From Clostridiales bacterium (GTDB lineage: Bacteria; Bacillota; Clostridia; Christensenellales; Borkfalkiaceae): DNA of 64,000 bases. How positions within the stretch are numbered: the stretch's first letter is position 1; each line of letters opens with the position of its first letter. Location of the stretch: NCBI GenBank assembly GCA_015071005.1, contig SVIG01000004.1, forward strand, positions 124,001 to 188,000, read 5' to 3'. The notes beneath the pieces were generated by a model, which saw only the letters and a program-made list of their open reading frames with translations, ran no database searches and had not been told where the DNA came from. The translations under genes were made by a program, and so were the position numbers. Shown one piece after another: positions 16,131 through 23,899 of this stretch.

Positions 16131-18131
16131 TTAGTTTTTGGATTTTTCGATGGACGCAAGCGCTTTCGCTACAACGTTTTCTACCGTGAAACCGTAGTAG
16201 TTGAAAAGCTGACCTGCAGGCGCGGACGCACCGAACGAAGTCATGCAAACGAGTTCGCCGTTGTCTCCTGCGTATTTATACCAGCTGTACGGACAAGCCG
16301 CTTCCACGGCTACTCTTGCTTTTATGCTCTTGGGCATAACGCTTTCCTTGTATTCCGCGCTTTGCTTTTCGTATTCTTCGAAGCAGGGCAGGGAGATAAC
16401 TCTTGCCTTTACGCCTTGTTCATTAAGTGCCGCTTTCGCTTTCACGCAAAGCTCGACTTCCGAACCCGAAGCCATCAAAAGTACGTCGGGCGTACCGTCG
16501 CAGTCTTCCAAAATATAGCCGCCCTTCAAAGCGAGTTTGCCGCTGTTTTCGTATTGAGGCAAGTTTTGACGGGTAAGCACGAGTGCGGTGGGTTCTTTCC
16601 CGCTCAACGCCGAAACCCAAGCCGCCGCCGTTTCTTTACCATCCGCAGGACGGTAGACCTTTAACCCAGGCACCGAACGAAGCATAATGAGCTGTTCTAC
16701 GGGCTGATGGGTAGGGCCGTCTTCTCCAACGCCGATAGAATCGTGCGTCATAATATAGGTGACGGGTGTTTTCATGAGCGCCGAAAGTCGCATAGCGGGC
16801 TTGCAGTAGTCGGAGAATACGAAGAAGGTCGCGCAGTACGCTTGTACGCCGCCGTGGAGCTGCATACCGTTCGCAATCGCTGCCATCGCGTGTTCGCGGA
16901 TACCGAAATGCATATTTCTGCCTGCGAAATTCTCGGGTGAGAATACGCCGTATTGCATTTCCGCCGTGTCCTTCATATCCGAAAGGTTGGAAGGGGCGAG
17001 GTCTGCCGAGCCGCCCATAAGTTGGGGTACGTGCGGTGCGAGCGTGTTGAGCACTTTCGCAGACGTTTGACGGGTTGCCATCGGTTTTTCGAAATCGTAA
17101 AGACCTGCAATTTCGTCGAAGTTGGGCATTTCGCCTGCCATCGCCTTTTTATATTCCGCCGCAAGCTCGGGGTATGCTTCTTCGTAAGCTTTGAAGGTTT
17201 CCGTCCATGCTTCCTGTGCTTTTGCGCCTGCGATTGCCGCTTTTGCGCAATGCTCGAAAACCTCTTGAGGACATTCGAAAGGAGCGGATTCCCAGCCGAG
17301 CTTTTCCTTGGCTTTCGCAAGGTTTTCCGCGCCAAGGGGTGCGCCGTGTGCCTTTGCCGAGCCTTCCAAGGGCGAGCCTTTACCGATGCGGGTATGGCAA
17401 ATAATGACGGACGGTTTGTCCGTGCGCGCTTTCGCTTTTTCGATTGCCGCAGAGAGCGCCGCTACGTCGTCCGATTGCGTAAGGTCTACGTGCTGTACTT
17501 GCCAATGCTGCGCCGCAAAACGCGCGCCTACGTATTCCTTAAACGTGACGTCCGTGTCCCCTTCAATGGTGATTTCGTTATCGTCGTAGAAAAGAATGAG
17601 CTTGCCGAGCTTATGCGTGCCTGCAAACGAGCAAGCTTCGTAGGAAATACCTTCTTCCAAGCATCCGTCGCCGCAAAGCGCGTAGGTGTAGTGGTCTACG
17701 ATTTTGAATTCCGGTGTATTGAACTTCGCCGCAAGGTGTGCTTCGGCCACTGCCATACCAACGGCGTTTGCAATCCCTTGACCGAGCGGTCCCGTCGTCG
17801 TTTCCACACCTGCGGTGTGTCCGTATTCGGGATGACCGGGGGTTTTGGAGTTAAACTGACGGAAACTCATCAAGTCTTCCTTAGTGAGCCCCATACCGTA
17901 CAAGTGGAAAAGGGTATAATCGAGCATTGAGCCGTGCCCTGCGGAGAGAATGAAGCGGTCGCGGTTGTCCCATTGCATATCGTTAGGGTTAAACTTCAAA
18001 AAGTTTTGGAACAAAGTGTATGCAATCGGCGCGCAGCCCATAGGCAAACCGGGGTGACCGGATTTCGCTTTGTCAATCGCTTCCGCGGATAAAATTCTTA
18101 TCGCGTTGATGGTGGTTTTCTGTACGTCCAT
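16131..18131 (-). CDS. tkt: transketolase
   Basis: Thiamine-diphosphate enzyme of the non-oxidative pentose phosphate pathway, 666 residues, full family length. Visible are the N-terminal GHPGLPMGCAPIAYTL, the ThDP motif GDGCLEEGISYEA...N, the LGHPEYG region, and in the pyrimidine domain GIREHAMAAIANGM with the catalytic Glu, and HDSIGVGEDGPTHQP. It is monocistronic with its own promoter and terminator, and lies divergent from the degV-like gene. It would interconvert sugars from the hexuronate and nucleotide pathways. Confidence 0.97.
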   Translation of the reverse strand: MDVQKTTINAIRILSAEAIDKAKSGHPGLPMGCAPIAYTLFQNFLKFNPNDMQWDNRDRFILSAGHGSMLDYTLFHLYGMGLTKEDLMSFRQFNSKTPGHPEYGHTAGVETTTGPLGQGIANAVGMAVAEAHLAAKFNTPEFKIVDHYTYALCGDGCLEEGISYEACSFAGTHKLGKLILFYDDNEITIEGDTDVTFKEYVGARFAAQHWQVQHVDLTQSDDVAALSAAIEKAKARTDKPSVIICHTRIGKGSPLEGSAKAHGAPLGAENLAKAKEKLGWESAPFECPQEVFEHCAKAAIAGAKAQEAWTETFKAYEEAYPELAAEYKKAMAGEMPNFDEIAGLYDFEKPMATRQTSAKVLNTLAPHVPQLMGGSADLAPSNLSDMKDTAEMQYGVFSPENFAGRNMHFGIREHAMAAIANGMQLHGGVQAYCATFFVFSDYCKPAMRLSALMKTPVTYIMTHDSIGVGEDGPTHQPVEQLIMLRSVPGLKVYRPADGKETAAAWVSALSGKEPTALVLTRQNLPQYENSGKLALKGGYILEDCDGTPDVLLMASGSEVELCVKAKAALNEQGVKARVISLPCFEEYEKQSAEYKESVMPKSIKARVAVEAACPYSWYKYAGDNGELVCMTSFGASAPAGQLFNYYGFTVENVVAKALASIEKSKN

Positions 18132-18199
18132 ACGATTCTCCTAAATCTAAATATTTTCTCGCGTATTCGCGCGGTTTTTTTCAAAGACCGTCTATTTCT

Positions 18200-18228
18200 A
18201 TTATACATATTTCTCTTTGTTTTTTCAA
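18200..18228 (-). promoter_or_regulatory. promoter of tkt
   Basis: On the minus strand TTGAAA, 17 bases, TATAAT, about 65 bases before the start. Confidence 0.8.
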
Positions 18229-18328
18229 GTCTTTGACAAAAAAAACTGTGAATTATTTTCTTATTTTTATTGGAAAGAGTTTTTTGTGCGGTTGTCATAA
18301 AAAATCGTGACAAGGGATAGTGAAATTG

Positions 18329-18357
18329 TTGACAATATATTTGCGCTATGATATAAT
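18329..18357 (+). promoter_or_regulatory. promoter of the degV-like gene
   Basis: TTGACA, 17 bases, TATAAT; the two promoters for tkt and this gene are divergent and 100 bases apart. Confidence 0.9.
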
Positions 18358-18393
18358 AAATCGGTACAAAAGGAAAAAAAGGAGAAAGAAAAA

Positions 18394-19299
18394 ATGGCGT
18401 TGTTTGACGTATCGACGGATTCGACCTGCGATTTGAAAAAGGCGTACGTGGAAGAGAGAAATATTTGGTTTGTACCCTTGACGTTCACGATGGAAAAGGG
18501 CGGACAAATCGAAGAATACTTCGATAACTTTGAAAAAGAAGAAGAATACGTAGCGTTTTACGAAAAGGTTGCGGCAGGGTACTTCCCTCGCACGGCGAAG
18601 CTCAATTATGAAGCGCACATGGAGCACTTCACGAAGATGGCGGAAGCAGGTGTGAAAGATGTCGTGCATTTTATGATTTCTTCGGGGCTTGCGAATACGA
18701 TCACCATTACCGAGCAAGCCGCTCGCGATATGAAGGAAAAGTACCCCGATTTTAACGTGTACGCAGTCGATCCTTTGACGGCGACTATCGGACAAGGGAT
18801 TTTGGTTTCCTTGGCGGCGGACTGCCGTGATAAGGGTATGACCGCGAAAGAAACGTACGACTATTTGATGGAAGTACGTAATCGTATCCAGCATTGTGTT
18901 TTCCCTAACGACTTATTTTATCTGAAAAAAGGCGGTAGAGTTTCGGCGGCGGCTGCGGTGTTTGGCTCGATGTTGAATATTAAACCCATGCTTGCATTCG
19001 ACGCGGAAGGTAAGCTTAAAGTGCAAGAAAAATGCAAGGGTATGAAGAAAGCCTTTGCGCGCGTTATCGATCACATGGCGCTTGCGCCCGTAGATGAAAC
19101 GGGGATTGCGGTCGTTGTGCATACGAATAATGAAAAGGGCGCGCAGGAATTGGCGGCTTTGGTGGAAGCGAGAACGGGTGTGAAACCGCAAATTACGATT
19201 ATGGGTCCTGTCATCGGCTCGCACGTTGGCCCTGGCGGCGTCGCTTGCGGTTGGGTATCGACGAAAACGAGATCGGAGCTTTTCGATTTGTTGAAATAA
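18394..19299 (+). CDS. DegV-family fatty-acid-binding protein
   Basis: A 301-residue DegV protein. Motifs seen are STDSTCDLKKAYVEERNI at the N-terminus, the SS-GLANT lipid-carboxylate-binding segment (FMISSGLANTITI), and the C-terminal GPVIGSHVGPGGVACGW. In Firmicutes the family (FakB) presents fatty acids to the FakA kinase; fakA is not in the window. A strong AAGGAGAAAG site precedes the ATG. Monocistronic between promoter and terminator. Confidence 0.9.
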   Translation: MALFDVSTDSTCDLKKAYVEERNIWFVPLTFTMEKGGQIEEYFDNFEKEEEYVAFYEKVAAGYFPRTAKLNYEAHMEHFTKMAEAGVKDVVHFMISSGLANTITITEQAARDMKEKYPDFNVYAVDPLTATIGQGILVSLAADCRDKGMTAKETYDYLMEVRNRIQHCVFPNDLFYLKKGGRVSAAAAVFGSMLNIKPMLAFDAEGKLKVQEKCKGMKKAFARVIDHMALAPVDETGIAVVVHTNNEKGAQELAALVEARTGVKPQITIMGPVIGSHVGPGGVACGWVSTKTRSELFDLLK

Positions 19300-19306
19300 G
19301 GTATAC

Positions 19307-19337
19307 AAGAAACGGTGTTTGCACCGTTTCTTTTTTC
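19307..19337 (+). terminator. terminator after the degV-like gene
   Basis: Stem AAGAAACGGTG/CACCGTTTCTT with following T run; the -35 box of the next promoter begins in its tail. Confidence 0.88.
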
Positions 19338-19366
19338 TTGACTTTTTTCTTTTGCGGTGGTATACT
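19338..19366 (+). promoter_or_regulatory. promoter of the cobalamin-riboswitch unit
   Basis: TTGACT, 17 bases, TATACT; transcription would begin about 20 bases before the aptamer. Confidence 0.75.
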
Positions 19367-19391
19367 ATTTATACAACCGAATACGAACGAA

Positions 19392-19620
19392 CGGTACTTT
19401 GTCTAAGGACAAGGTTTAATAGGGAAGAGGGAAATCGGTGTTTTCCGAATTGCTCCGCTGCCGCCACAACCGTAAGAACGTCCGTCCGCTTTCACTGCGT
19501 AAAACGTGGGAAGGAAGGGGGCAGGTACGCGTTGAATGCGTACAAGGGCGTTGTAAGCCGGGAGACCTGCCGCGCGTTTTAGAAAACGATTTTCTGCGGA
19601 CGGGCGGAAAGGCGTTATTT
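19392..19620 (+). promoter_or_regulatory. cobalamin riboswitch
   Basis: The B12 box is clear (AAGCCGGGAGACCTGCC at 19555), together with the GCTCCGCTGCCGCCACAACCGTAA core and the CACTG...GGGAAGG arm. The arm between GGGAAGG and the B12 box is long because it contains a copy of the dispersed motif; there GTACGC and GCGTAC flank gttgaat and can form a 6-bp stem. Boundaries are approximate. Downstream genes are a transcobalamin-like lipoprotein and an ECF S component, as expected for vitamin B12 uptake. Confidence 0.93.
19517..19536 (+). repeat. dispersed motif copy 2, inside the cobalamin riboswitch
   Basis: Exact GGGGGCAGGTACGCGTTGAA. It occupies a variable arm of the aptamer, just before the B12 box. 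Confidence 0.9.
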
Positions 19621-19656
19621 ACCGCTTGAAAGCCGAGCGGAGATTTTCGCATACCA

Positions 19657-19694
19657 TTCCCCGAAAGCAAGAGGTTGCTTTCGGGGAATTTTTT
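19657..19694 (+). terminator. riboswitch-controlled attenuator terminator
   Basis: Perfect 12-bp stem TTCCCCGAAAGC/GCTTTCGGGGAA followed by six T. It lies between the aptamer and the ribosome binding site of the lipoprotein gene, so control is probably by premature termination when cobalamin is bound. Confidence 0.88.
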
Positions 19695-19710
19695 AAGGAG
19701 TGGCGAAGAA

Positions 19711-20124
19711 ATGAAAGTTTTTCGTAAAGTGTTGGTAGGTTTGTTGCTCGCTTTGACGGCTGTCCTTTCGTCCGTTTTGTTTTTTGCGTGCGGCAAGAGC
19801 GCGGACGGGGTGGAGCCGTTGGTGATTGTCGCGGACGAGAATGCGGCAGGGAAGACGTTGCTGGAAGTGATGTCGGAAATGGAAGAAAACGGAGAGTTTT
19901 CCTATAAAGTAAAGGATGGTATGATTGTAGAGATTAACGGCACGGAAAACGATTTGGATTACAATCCTTGCTGGATGCTCTATACGTCCGACCAAGAAAA
20001 CTCGAATACGGCGTGGGGGGAATATGAGTACGGCGGCGAAACGCTCGGTAGCGCGAGCGTCGGCGCGGATAGCTTGATTGTAAAATCGGGTGAAGTGTAC
20101 GTTTGGGTGTATCAAGAATTTTAA
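19711..20124 (+). CDS. DUF4430 (transcobalamin-like) lipoprotein
   Basis: A 137-residue lipoprotein. The signal peptide (VLVGLLLALTAVLSSVLFFAC) ends in lipobox LFFAC. The mature part is a DUF4430 domain, related to the C-terminal domain of animal transcobalamin/intrinsic factor (GKTLLEVMSEMEENGEFSY ... PCWMLYTSDQENSNTAWGEY). Start at 19711 uses AGGAG 10 bases upstream; the track start runs through the terminator. Under a cobalamin riboswitch and next to an ECF S component, it is likely a surface cobalamin-binding partner of the transporter. The function is inferred from context. Confidence 0.85.
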   Translation: MKVFRKVLVGLLLALTAVLSSVLFFACGKSADGVEPLVIVADENAAGKTLLEVMSEMEENGEFSYKVKDGMIVEINGTENDLDYNPCWMLYTSDQENSNTAWGEYEYGGETLGSASVGADSLIVKSGEVYVWVYQEF

Positions 20125-20133
20125 TCAAAAGAA

Positions 20134-20153
20134 GGGGGCATGTACGCGTTGAA
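20134..20153 (+). repeat. dispersed motif copy 3, across a start codon
   Basis: Exact GGGGGCATGTACGCGTTGAA. Its ATG is the apparent start codon of the ECF S component and its G-run is the only nearby Shine-Dalgarno-like sequence. Confidence 0.85.
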
Positions 20154-20727
20154 TAGCGAAAATAAGCAAACACAAACACGGGAAAAAACCGTCAAACAAA
20201 GGGCGGCGCGCACGAGCAAGGAAGTTGCGTACGTCGCGGTTTTTGTCGCGCTCGTGATTGCTGCGCAGCTTGTGTTTGCGATGATTCCAGGGCTTGAAAT
20301 TGTCACCGTGCTATTCGTTTCCTATGCCTTTGCGTTTGGGATTTGTAGGGGAATGCTCGCTGCGACGTCGTTTTCGCTGCTTCGGCAGCTCGTTTTTGGG
20401 TTTGTGCCGTCTGTTTTAGCGTTGTATTTGCTTTATTTCAATCTATTGACGTTGCTTTTCGGTGTGTTAGGCAGGGCAGTGAAACGCCCGTCGTTAAACC
20501 TTTGGTGGCTCGTCGCAGTTGCTTGCGCGTGTACCGCGCTCTTTTCTATCCTCGATAATCTAATTACGCCTTTTTGGCTGGGGTACGGTTGGAAAGAAGC
20601 GAAGAAATATTTTTTGCTTTCCTTGCCCGTGATGTTTCCGCAAATCGGTTGTACGGGGGTGACGGTTGGATTTTTGTTTTTACCGTTGATAAAGGCGTTT
20701 CGGTTGACAAAAAGGGGCTTGCGTTGA
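20140..20727 (+). CDS. ECF transporter S component, probably for cobalamin
   Basis: A 195-residue integral membrane protein with six hydrophobic segments and a basic N-terminal tail. The overall pattern (AYVAVFVALVIAAQLVFAMIPGLEIVT ... LPVMFPQIG) is that of ECF-type substrate-binding S components, which work with shared EcfA/A'/T proteins encoded elsewhere. Riboswitch control and the DUF4430 neighbour point to cobalamin or a corrinoid precursor. The start is uncertain: the ATG at 20140 lies within a dispersed motif and is only 1-2 bases from the G-run; a TTG at 20149 has more normal spacing. Confidence 0.8.
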   Translation: MYALNSENKQTQTREKTVKQRAARTSKEVAYVAVFVALVIAAQLVFAMIPGLEIVTVLFVSYAFAFGICRGMLAATSFSLLRQLVFGFVPSVLALYLLYFNLLTLLFGVLGRAVKRPSLNLWWLVAVACACTALFSILDNLITPFWLGYGWKEAKKYFLLSLPVMFPQIGCTGVTVGFLFLPLIKAFRLTKRGLR

Positions 20728-20858
20728 GCTCTTTTTTTGTTTGAATATAGATATGCGCAAGTGTACAACTGCGCGTGGGAATATTTCACTAAGAAATGCT
20801 TGCGAAAGAATTACATAAAAATAAGAAAGAATTGCGGTTGGATTTTTTGAAAAAAGTA

Positions 20859-20887
20859 TTGCAAATCATCTGAAAATTTGCTACAAT
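20859..20887 (+). promoter_or_regulatory. promoter of the UDP-sugar pyrophosphorylase unit
   Basis: TTGCAA, 17 bases, TACAAT. The 130 bases before it show no other feature. Confidence 0.65.
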
Positions 20888-20916
20888 AGACACAGTAAAG
20901 AATAAGGAGTATTGTT

Positions 20917-22146
20917 ATGACTTTTGAACAGGCAAAAGCGCTTCTTGCGCAAAAAGGACAAATGCAACTTTTGAAATATTACGACGAATTAAACGCGGAA
21001 GAAAAGAAAAACCTTCTCGACGCGATTGAAAATATCAATTGGAGCTTTGAGGAGGATCTTGCAAACCCCGTGGATATGAGCGGTAAGAACCGTGACATTT
21101 CCCCCATTTCGGGGCTTCGTCTTTCCGCAATCGAAGCAAGAAAGGCAGAGTTTGAAGAAATCGGTGTGCAGGCGATCAAGGACGGCAAGGTAGCGGCAGT
21201 TTTGCTTGCGGGCGGTATGGGTACTCGTCTTGGCGTAGACGGCCCGAAAGGCGCGTATGATATCGGTTTGACGAAGCCGCTTTATATTTTCGAGCAACAA
21301 ATGCGCAACTTGCAGGAAGTCAACGAAAAGTGCGGCGCGATCGTGCCTTTGTACATTATGACGAGCGACAAAAACCACGCGCAAACGACGAGCTTTTGGA
21401 AAGAACATAATTATTTCGGGTATCCCGAAACGGAAGTTAAGTTCTTTAAGCAAGACATGGCGCCTGCTGTGGACTACGACGGCAAAATTATCCTTGAAAG
21501 AAAGGATATGCCTGCGCTTTCGCCCAACGGTAACGGCGGTTGGTTCGCTTCCTTACAAAGAGCAGGGCTTTGCGAAGACTTGCATAAACGCGGCGTGGAA
21601 TGGTTGAATATTTACGCGGTGGACAACGTATTGCAACGGATTGCCGATCCCGTATTCGTGGGTGCGACGATTGAAAGCAAGGTAAATTGCGGCGCGAAGG
21701 CGATTTTCAAAACCAATCCTTACGAAAAGGTAGGTGTTTTGTGTAAGGACGGTAATCAGCCCGATATTATCGAATACTACGAGCTTACGGATGAAATGGC
21801 GAACGAACGCGACGAAAACGGCGACCTTGTATACAGCTACGGCGTAATCATGAACTACCTTTTCAGTCTTGCGAAGCTTGAAGAAATCGTAGATAAGAAA
21901 ATCCCCGTACATATCGTTGAAAAGAAGATTGAATGTCTTTGCGAAGACGGCGTGACGAGAAAACCTGAAAAGGAAAACGGCAAAAAGTTTGAAACGCTCG
22001 CGGTGGATTTGATCAAGCTTATGGGCAGCGTACTCCCTTACGAAGTCGTTAGAGAAAAGGAATTTGCCCCCATTAAGAATAAGACGGGTGTAGACAGCGT
22101 AGAATCGGCAAGAGAGCTTTTGAAATTGAACGGAGTGGAACTCTAA
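20917..22146 (+). CDS. UDPGP-family UTP--hexose-1-phosphate uridylyltransferase (UAP1-like)
   Basis: A 409-residue nucleotidyltransferase of the eukaryote-like UDPGP/UAP family rather than the GalU family. The nucleotide loop LLAGGMGTRLGVDGPKG, the NGNGG substrate motif (LSPNGNGGWFASL) and the GVEWLNIYAVDNVL strand are present. Products would be UDP-GlcNAc, UDP-GalNAc or UDP-glucose; specificity cannot be read from sequence. AAGGAG is 7 bases before the ATG. The stop overlaps the ATG of the next small gene (TAATG), so the two are coupled. Confidence 0.88.
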   Translation: MTFEQAKALLAQKGQMQLLKYYDELNAEEKKNLLDAIENINWSFEEDLANPVDMSGKNRDISPISGLRLSAIEARKAEFEEIGVQAIKDGKVAAVLLAGGMGTRLGVDGPKGAYDIGLTKPLYIFEQQMRNLQEVNEKCGAIVPLYIMTSDKNHAQTTSFWKEHNYFGYPETEVKFFKQDMAPAVDYDGKIILERKDMPALSPNGNGGWFASLQRAGLCEDLHKRGVEWLNIYAVDNVLQRIADPVFVGATIESKVNCGAKAIFKTNPYEKVGVLCKDGNQPDIIEYYELTDEMANERDENGDLVYSYGVIMNYLFSLAKLEEIVDKKIPVHIVEKKIECLCEDGVTRKPEKENGKKFETLAVDLIKLMGSVLPYEVVREKEFAPIKNKTGVDSVESARELLKLNGVEL

Positions 22147-22499
22147 TGGCTGTCGAGCTTGTAGGGAACGAAAAACTCCAGCGTTTCATTCAACTTTTGG
22201 CAAACTTGAACCACGCGTCGGCGGAAATGCTAAAAACGGGGAACACCCGTTATCTTGCGACGTTGAACGACGTGATTGAAGAAATGTACTCGATTCAAAA
22301 CGGTTCGGATGCGGAAGAATATACCGCAATCGATGAAGACGCGCAAATTATTTACAAGAACTTTGACGCGATGGTTGCGATGCTCAAAAGCAATGAGAGC
22401 GATACGCCTGATATGGCGACGAACGTGACCGTCAAGCATTTCTTGCGGAATATTTTTGAGGCAAACGTCCGCATTATCCGCGATTACGGATTGGCGTAA
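22146..22499 (+). CDS. small conserved-looking helical protein, unknown function
   Basis: A 117-residue soluble, mostly helical protein (KLQRFIQLLANLNHASAEML ... VKHFLRNIFEANVRIIRDYGLA). No family recognised. Its start codon overlaps the stop of the UDPGP gene, so it is probably produced with it. It ends 20 bases before a terminator that contains a dispersed motif. Confidence 0.7.
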   Translation: MAVELVGNEKLQRFIQLLANLNHASAEMLKTGNTRYLATLNDVIEEMYSIQNGSDAEEYTAIDEDAQIIYKNFDAMVAMLKSNESDTPDMATNVTVKHFLRNIFEANVRIIRDYGLA

Positions 22500-22517
22500 A
22501 AATCGAATAAAAAATTA

Positions 22518-22558
22518 AAACGGGGCGACCATGTACGAGATGAGCGCTCCGTTTTTTC
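22518..22558 (+). terminator. terminator whose loop is the dispersed motif
   Basis: Stem AACGGGGCG/CGCTCCGTT (one G-U pair) followed by six T. The loop and part of the 5' arm are a variant dispersed motif. Confidence 0.8.
22522..22543 (+). repeat. dispersed motif copy 4
   Basis: GGGGCGACCATGTACGAGATGA variant; uses GAGATGA where most copies have GCGTTGAA. Its G-run forms the terminator 5' arm. Confidence 0.65.
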
Positions 22559-22561
22559 TAT

Positions 22562-22939
22562 TTAGAAGATGTTTTCCAAGCCAAAGGCGTAGGATTGGGG
22601 GATATCTTCGCTTAAACACAGCACCACTTCAATTTTGGAAATTGCGCTGTCGTAGTCTTTCACGTATAAATTGCCGATCGCCTCGCTTAATTGAAAATCA
22701 ATTTCGTGCAAAATGGTGTGCGGCAACCAAACGTAAAGGGTGTTTTTCTTGTTTTCCCAAAACTCCCGAACGGCGTCGCCGTCGTCCGCCGTCGCAGTCT
22801 TTGCAAACGATTTATCCATTAAGACTTGCAAACGTGCGGAAAATTCGTCGAACACCTTGTTCACGTACCAAAGCTCCGCGACCGTCGCACCGATGATGAT
22901 GAGTAGGGTGATTAAAATACTAATGAGCGTACGTATCAT
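22562..22939 (-). CDS. DUF4363 membrane-anchored protein
   Basis: A 125-residue protein with one N-terminal TM segment (LISILITLLIIIGATVAELW) and a helical extracytoplasmic domain containing WxxxxW-type spacing, as in DUF4363. It follows a DUF421 gene by 10 bases, a pairing common in Clostridia. Function unknown. A GGAGAG-type site precedes the start. Confidence 0.75.
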   Translation of the reverse strand: MIRTLISILITLLIIIGATVAELWYVNKVFDEFSARLQVLMDKSFAKTATADDGDAVREFWENKKNTLYVWLPHTILHEIDFQLSEAIGNLYVKDYDSAISKIEVVLCLSEDIPQSYAFGLENIF

Positions 22940-22949
22940 TTTCTCTCCT

Positions 22950-23636
22950 TTACCATAACCGTTCTTTCCAATCCAAGTGAAAGATTTTATACGAATCTCC
23001 CTTTTGTTGGAAGTAGACTTTTCCGTCGCCGTCTACGGTTGCAACAAGTACTTTTTTCAATTCATCGCAACCCTGTCCTTGTAAGGCTGTCCAAAAATAT
23101 CCTGCGTCTTTGCCCGTGATTTTCAGGTTTTTCTTGTCGAATTTGCCGTCCGTGACAATGACGATGGGAAGGGAGGTTTGCAGTTTTTCATAGTCTTGCT
23201 TGGGCAGGGCGGAAAAGGTGCCTTCCGATTCGTAAAGCGCGTATTCAATTCCATCGAGCGCGAAATACCCCTCGATTCGCAAGCTTGCAATCAAGTCCGA
23301 AACGTCTAAATTGTTCTTTTTAAGTTGGGTATCGTCAATGCCCTTTTTATTGAGTACGATACTCGGCGTGCCGCTTAAAATTGTTTTTGCGCCCTTCCAC
23401 TTCAAGTCGATAAGGCATACGATTTGATGCAAAAGATAGACGGTGAGAATGGCGATCACACCGTATAAAAGGGGCAGGGAGTTGTCGCTCATGGGGATAC
23501 AAGCGAGCTCGGAAATGATGAGCGTGATGACGAGCTCATAGGGCTGCATCTCCCCGATTTGCCGTTTTCCCATTAAACGCATAACGATAAAAAGCGTGAT
23601 AAAAATAATAGTGGTGCGTACAAAAATCAATCCCAT
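22950..23636 (-). CDS. DUF421 (YetF-type) membrane protein
   Basis: A 228-residue protein with three N-terminal TM segments (IIFITLFIVMRLMGKRQIG, the family signature) and two C-terminal YetF-like beta domains (LRIEGYFALDGIEYALYESEG). I choose the internal Met (MGLIFVRTT) as start, since the track extension runs through the folT riboswitch promoter region; there is no strong SD, so the start is tentative. Pairs with DUF4363 downstream. Function in Bacillus relatives is linked to spore or membrane physiology but is not defined. Confidence 0.8.
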   Translation of the reverse strand: MGLIFVRTTIIFITLFIVMRLMGKRQIGEMQPYELVITLIISELACIPMSDNSLPLLYGVIAILTVYLLHQIVCLIDLKWKGAKTILSGTPSIVLNKKGIDDTQLKKNNLDVSDLIASLRIEGYFALDGIEYALYESEGTFSALPKQDYEKLQTSLPIVIVTDGKFDKKNLKITGKDAGYFWTALQGQGCDELKKVLVATVDGDGKVYFQQKGDSYKIFHLDWKERLW

Positions 23637-23679
23637 ACGGATATTTTGTGGAAAAATTCGGGAAATATTCCCCAAACAC

Positions 23680-23708
23680 TTGCCTTTTGCGCGCGTATGC
23701 GGTATAAT
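23680..23708 (+). promoter_or_regulatory. promoter of the THF-riboswitch/folT unit
   Basis: TTGCCT, 17 bases, TATAAT; predicted start is at about 23715, right at the aptamer. Confidence 0.75.
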
Positions 23709-23715
23709 AATTAAA

Positions 23716-23813
23716 AAGTAAGAGTAGCTTTGACGCGTTAAGTGCTGCCGAACGGGACGTTGTCGGTGGACGAAAGAAGAAATTTTCTGCGGTGTCAAGG
23801 CGCGTCCGCTACA
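23716..23813 (+). promoter_or_regulatory. tetrahydrofolate riboswitch
   Basis: Conserved blocks are present in order: AGAGTAG, GCGTTAAGTG, GGGACGTTG, ACGAA, GCGG and the closing GTCCGCT. CTTTGAC pairs with GTCAAGG and CCGAAC-type strands close the internal stem. GTCCGC (23804-23809) can also pair with GCGGAC (23870-23875), which is followed by CTTCTTTTT and the ribosome binding site; this is a likely on/off expression platform. The downstream gene is a folate-type ECF S component. Confidence 0.92.
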
Positions 23814-23817
23814 AAAT

Positions 23818-23840
23818 GGGGCGACCGTGTACGCGTTGAA
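23818..23840 (+). repeat. dispersed motif copy 5, in the THF riboswitch expression platform
   Basis: Starts GGGGCGACC and ends GTGTACGCGTTGAA; lies 5 bases after the aptamer, in the loop between the two candidate expression-platform strands. Confidence 0.85.
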
Positions 23841-23899
23841 CGATAAATACACGAACGCTCACAAGCTTTGCGGACCTTCTTTTTAAGGAGGTTTTTATT

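Noticed and set aside
16953-17930. 325-codon ORF opposite tkt
   Set aside because: Shadow of transketolase; no family features.
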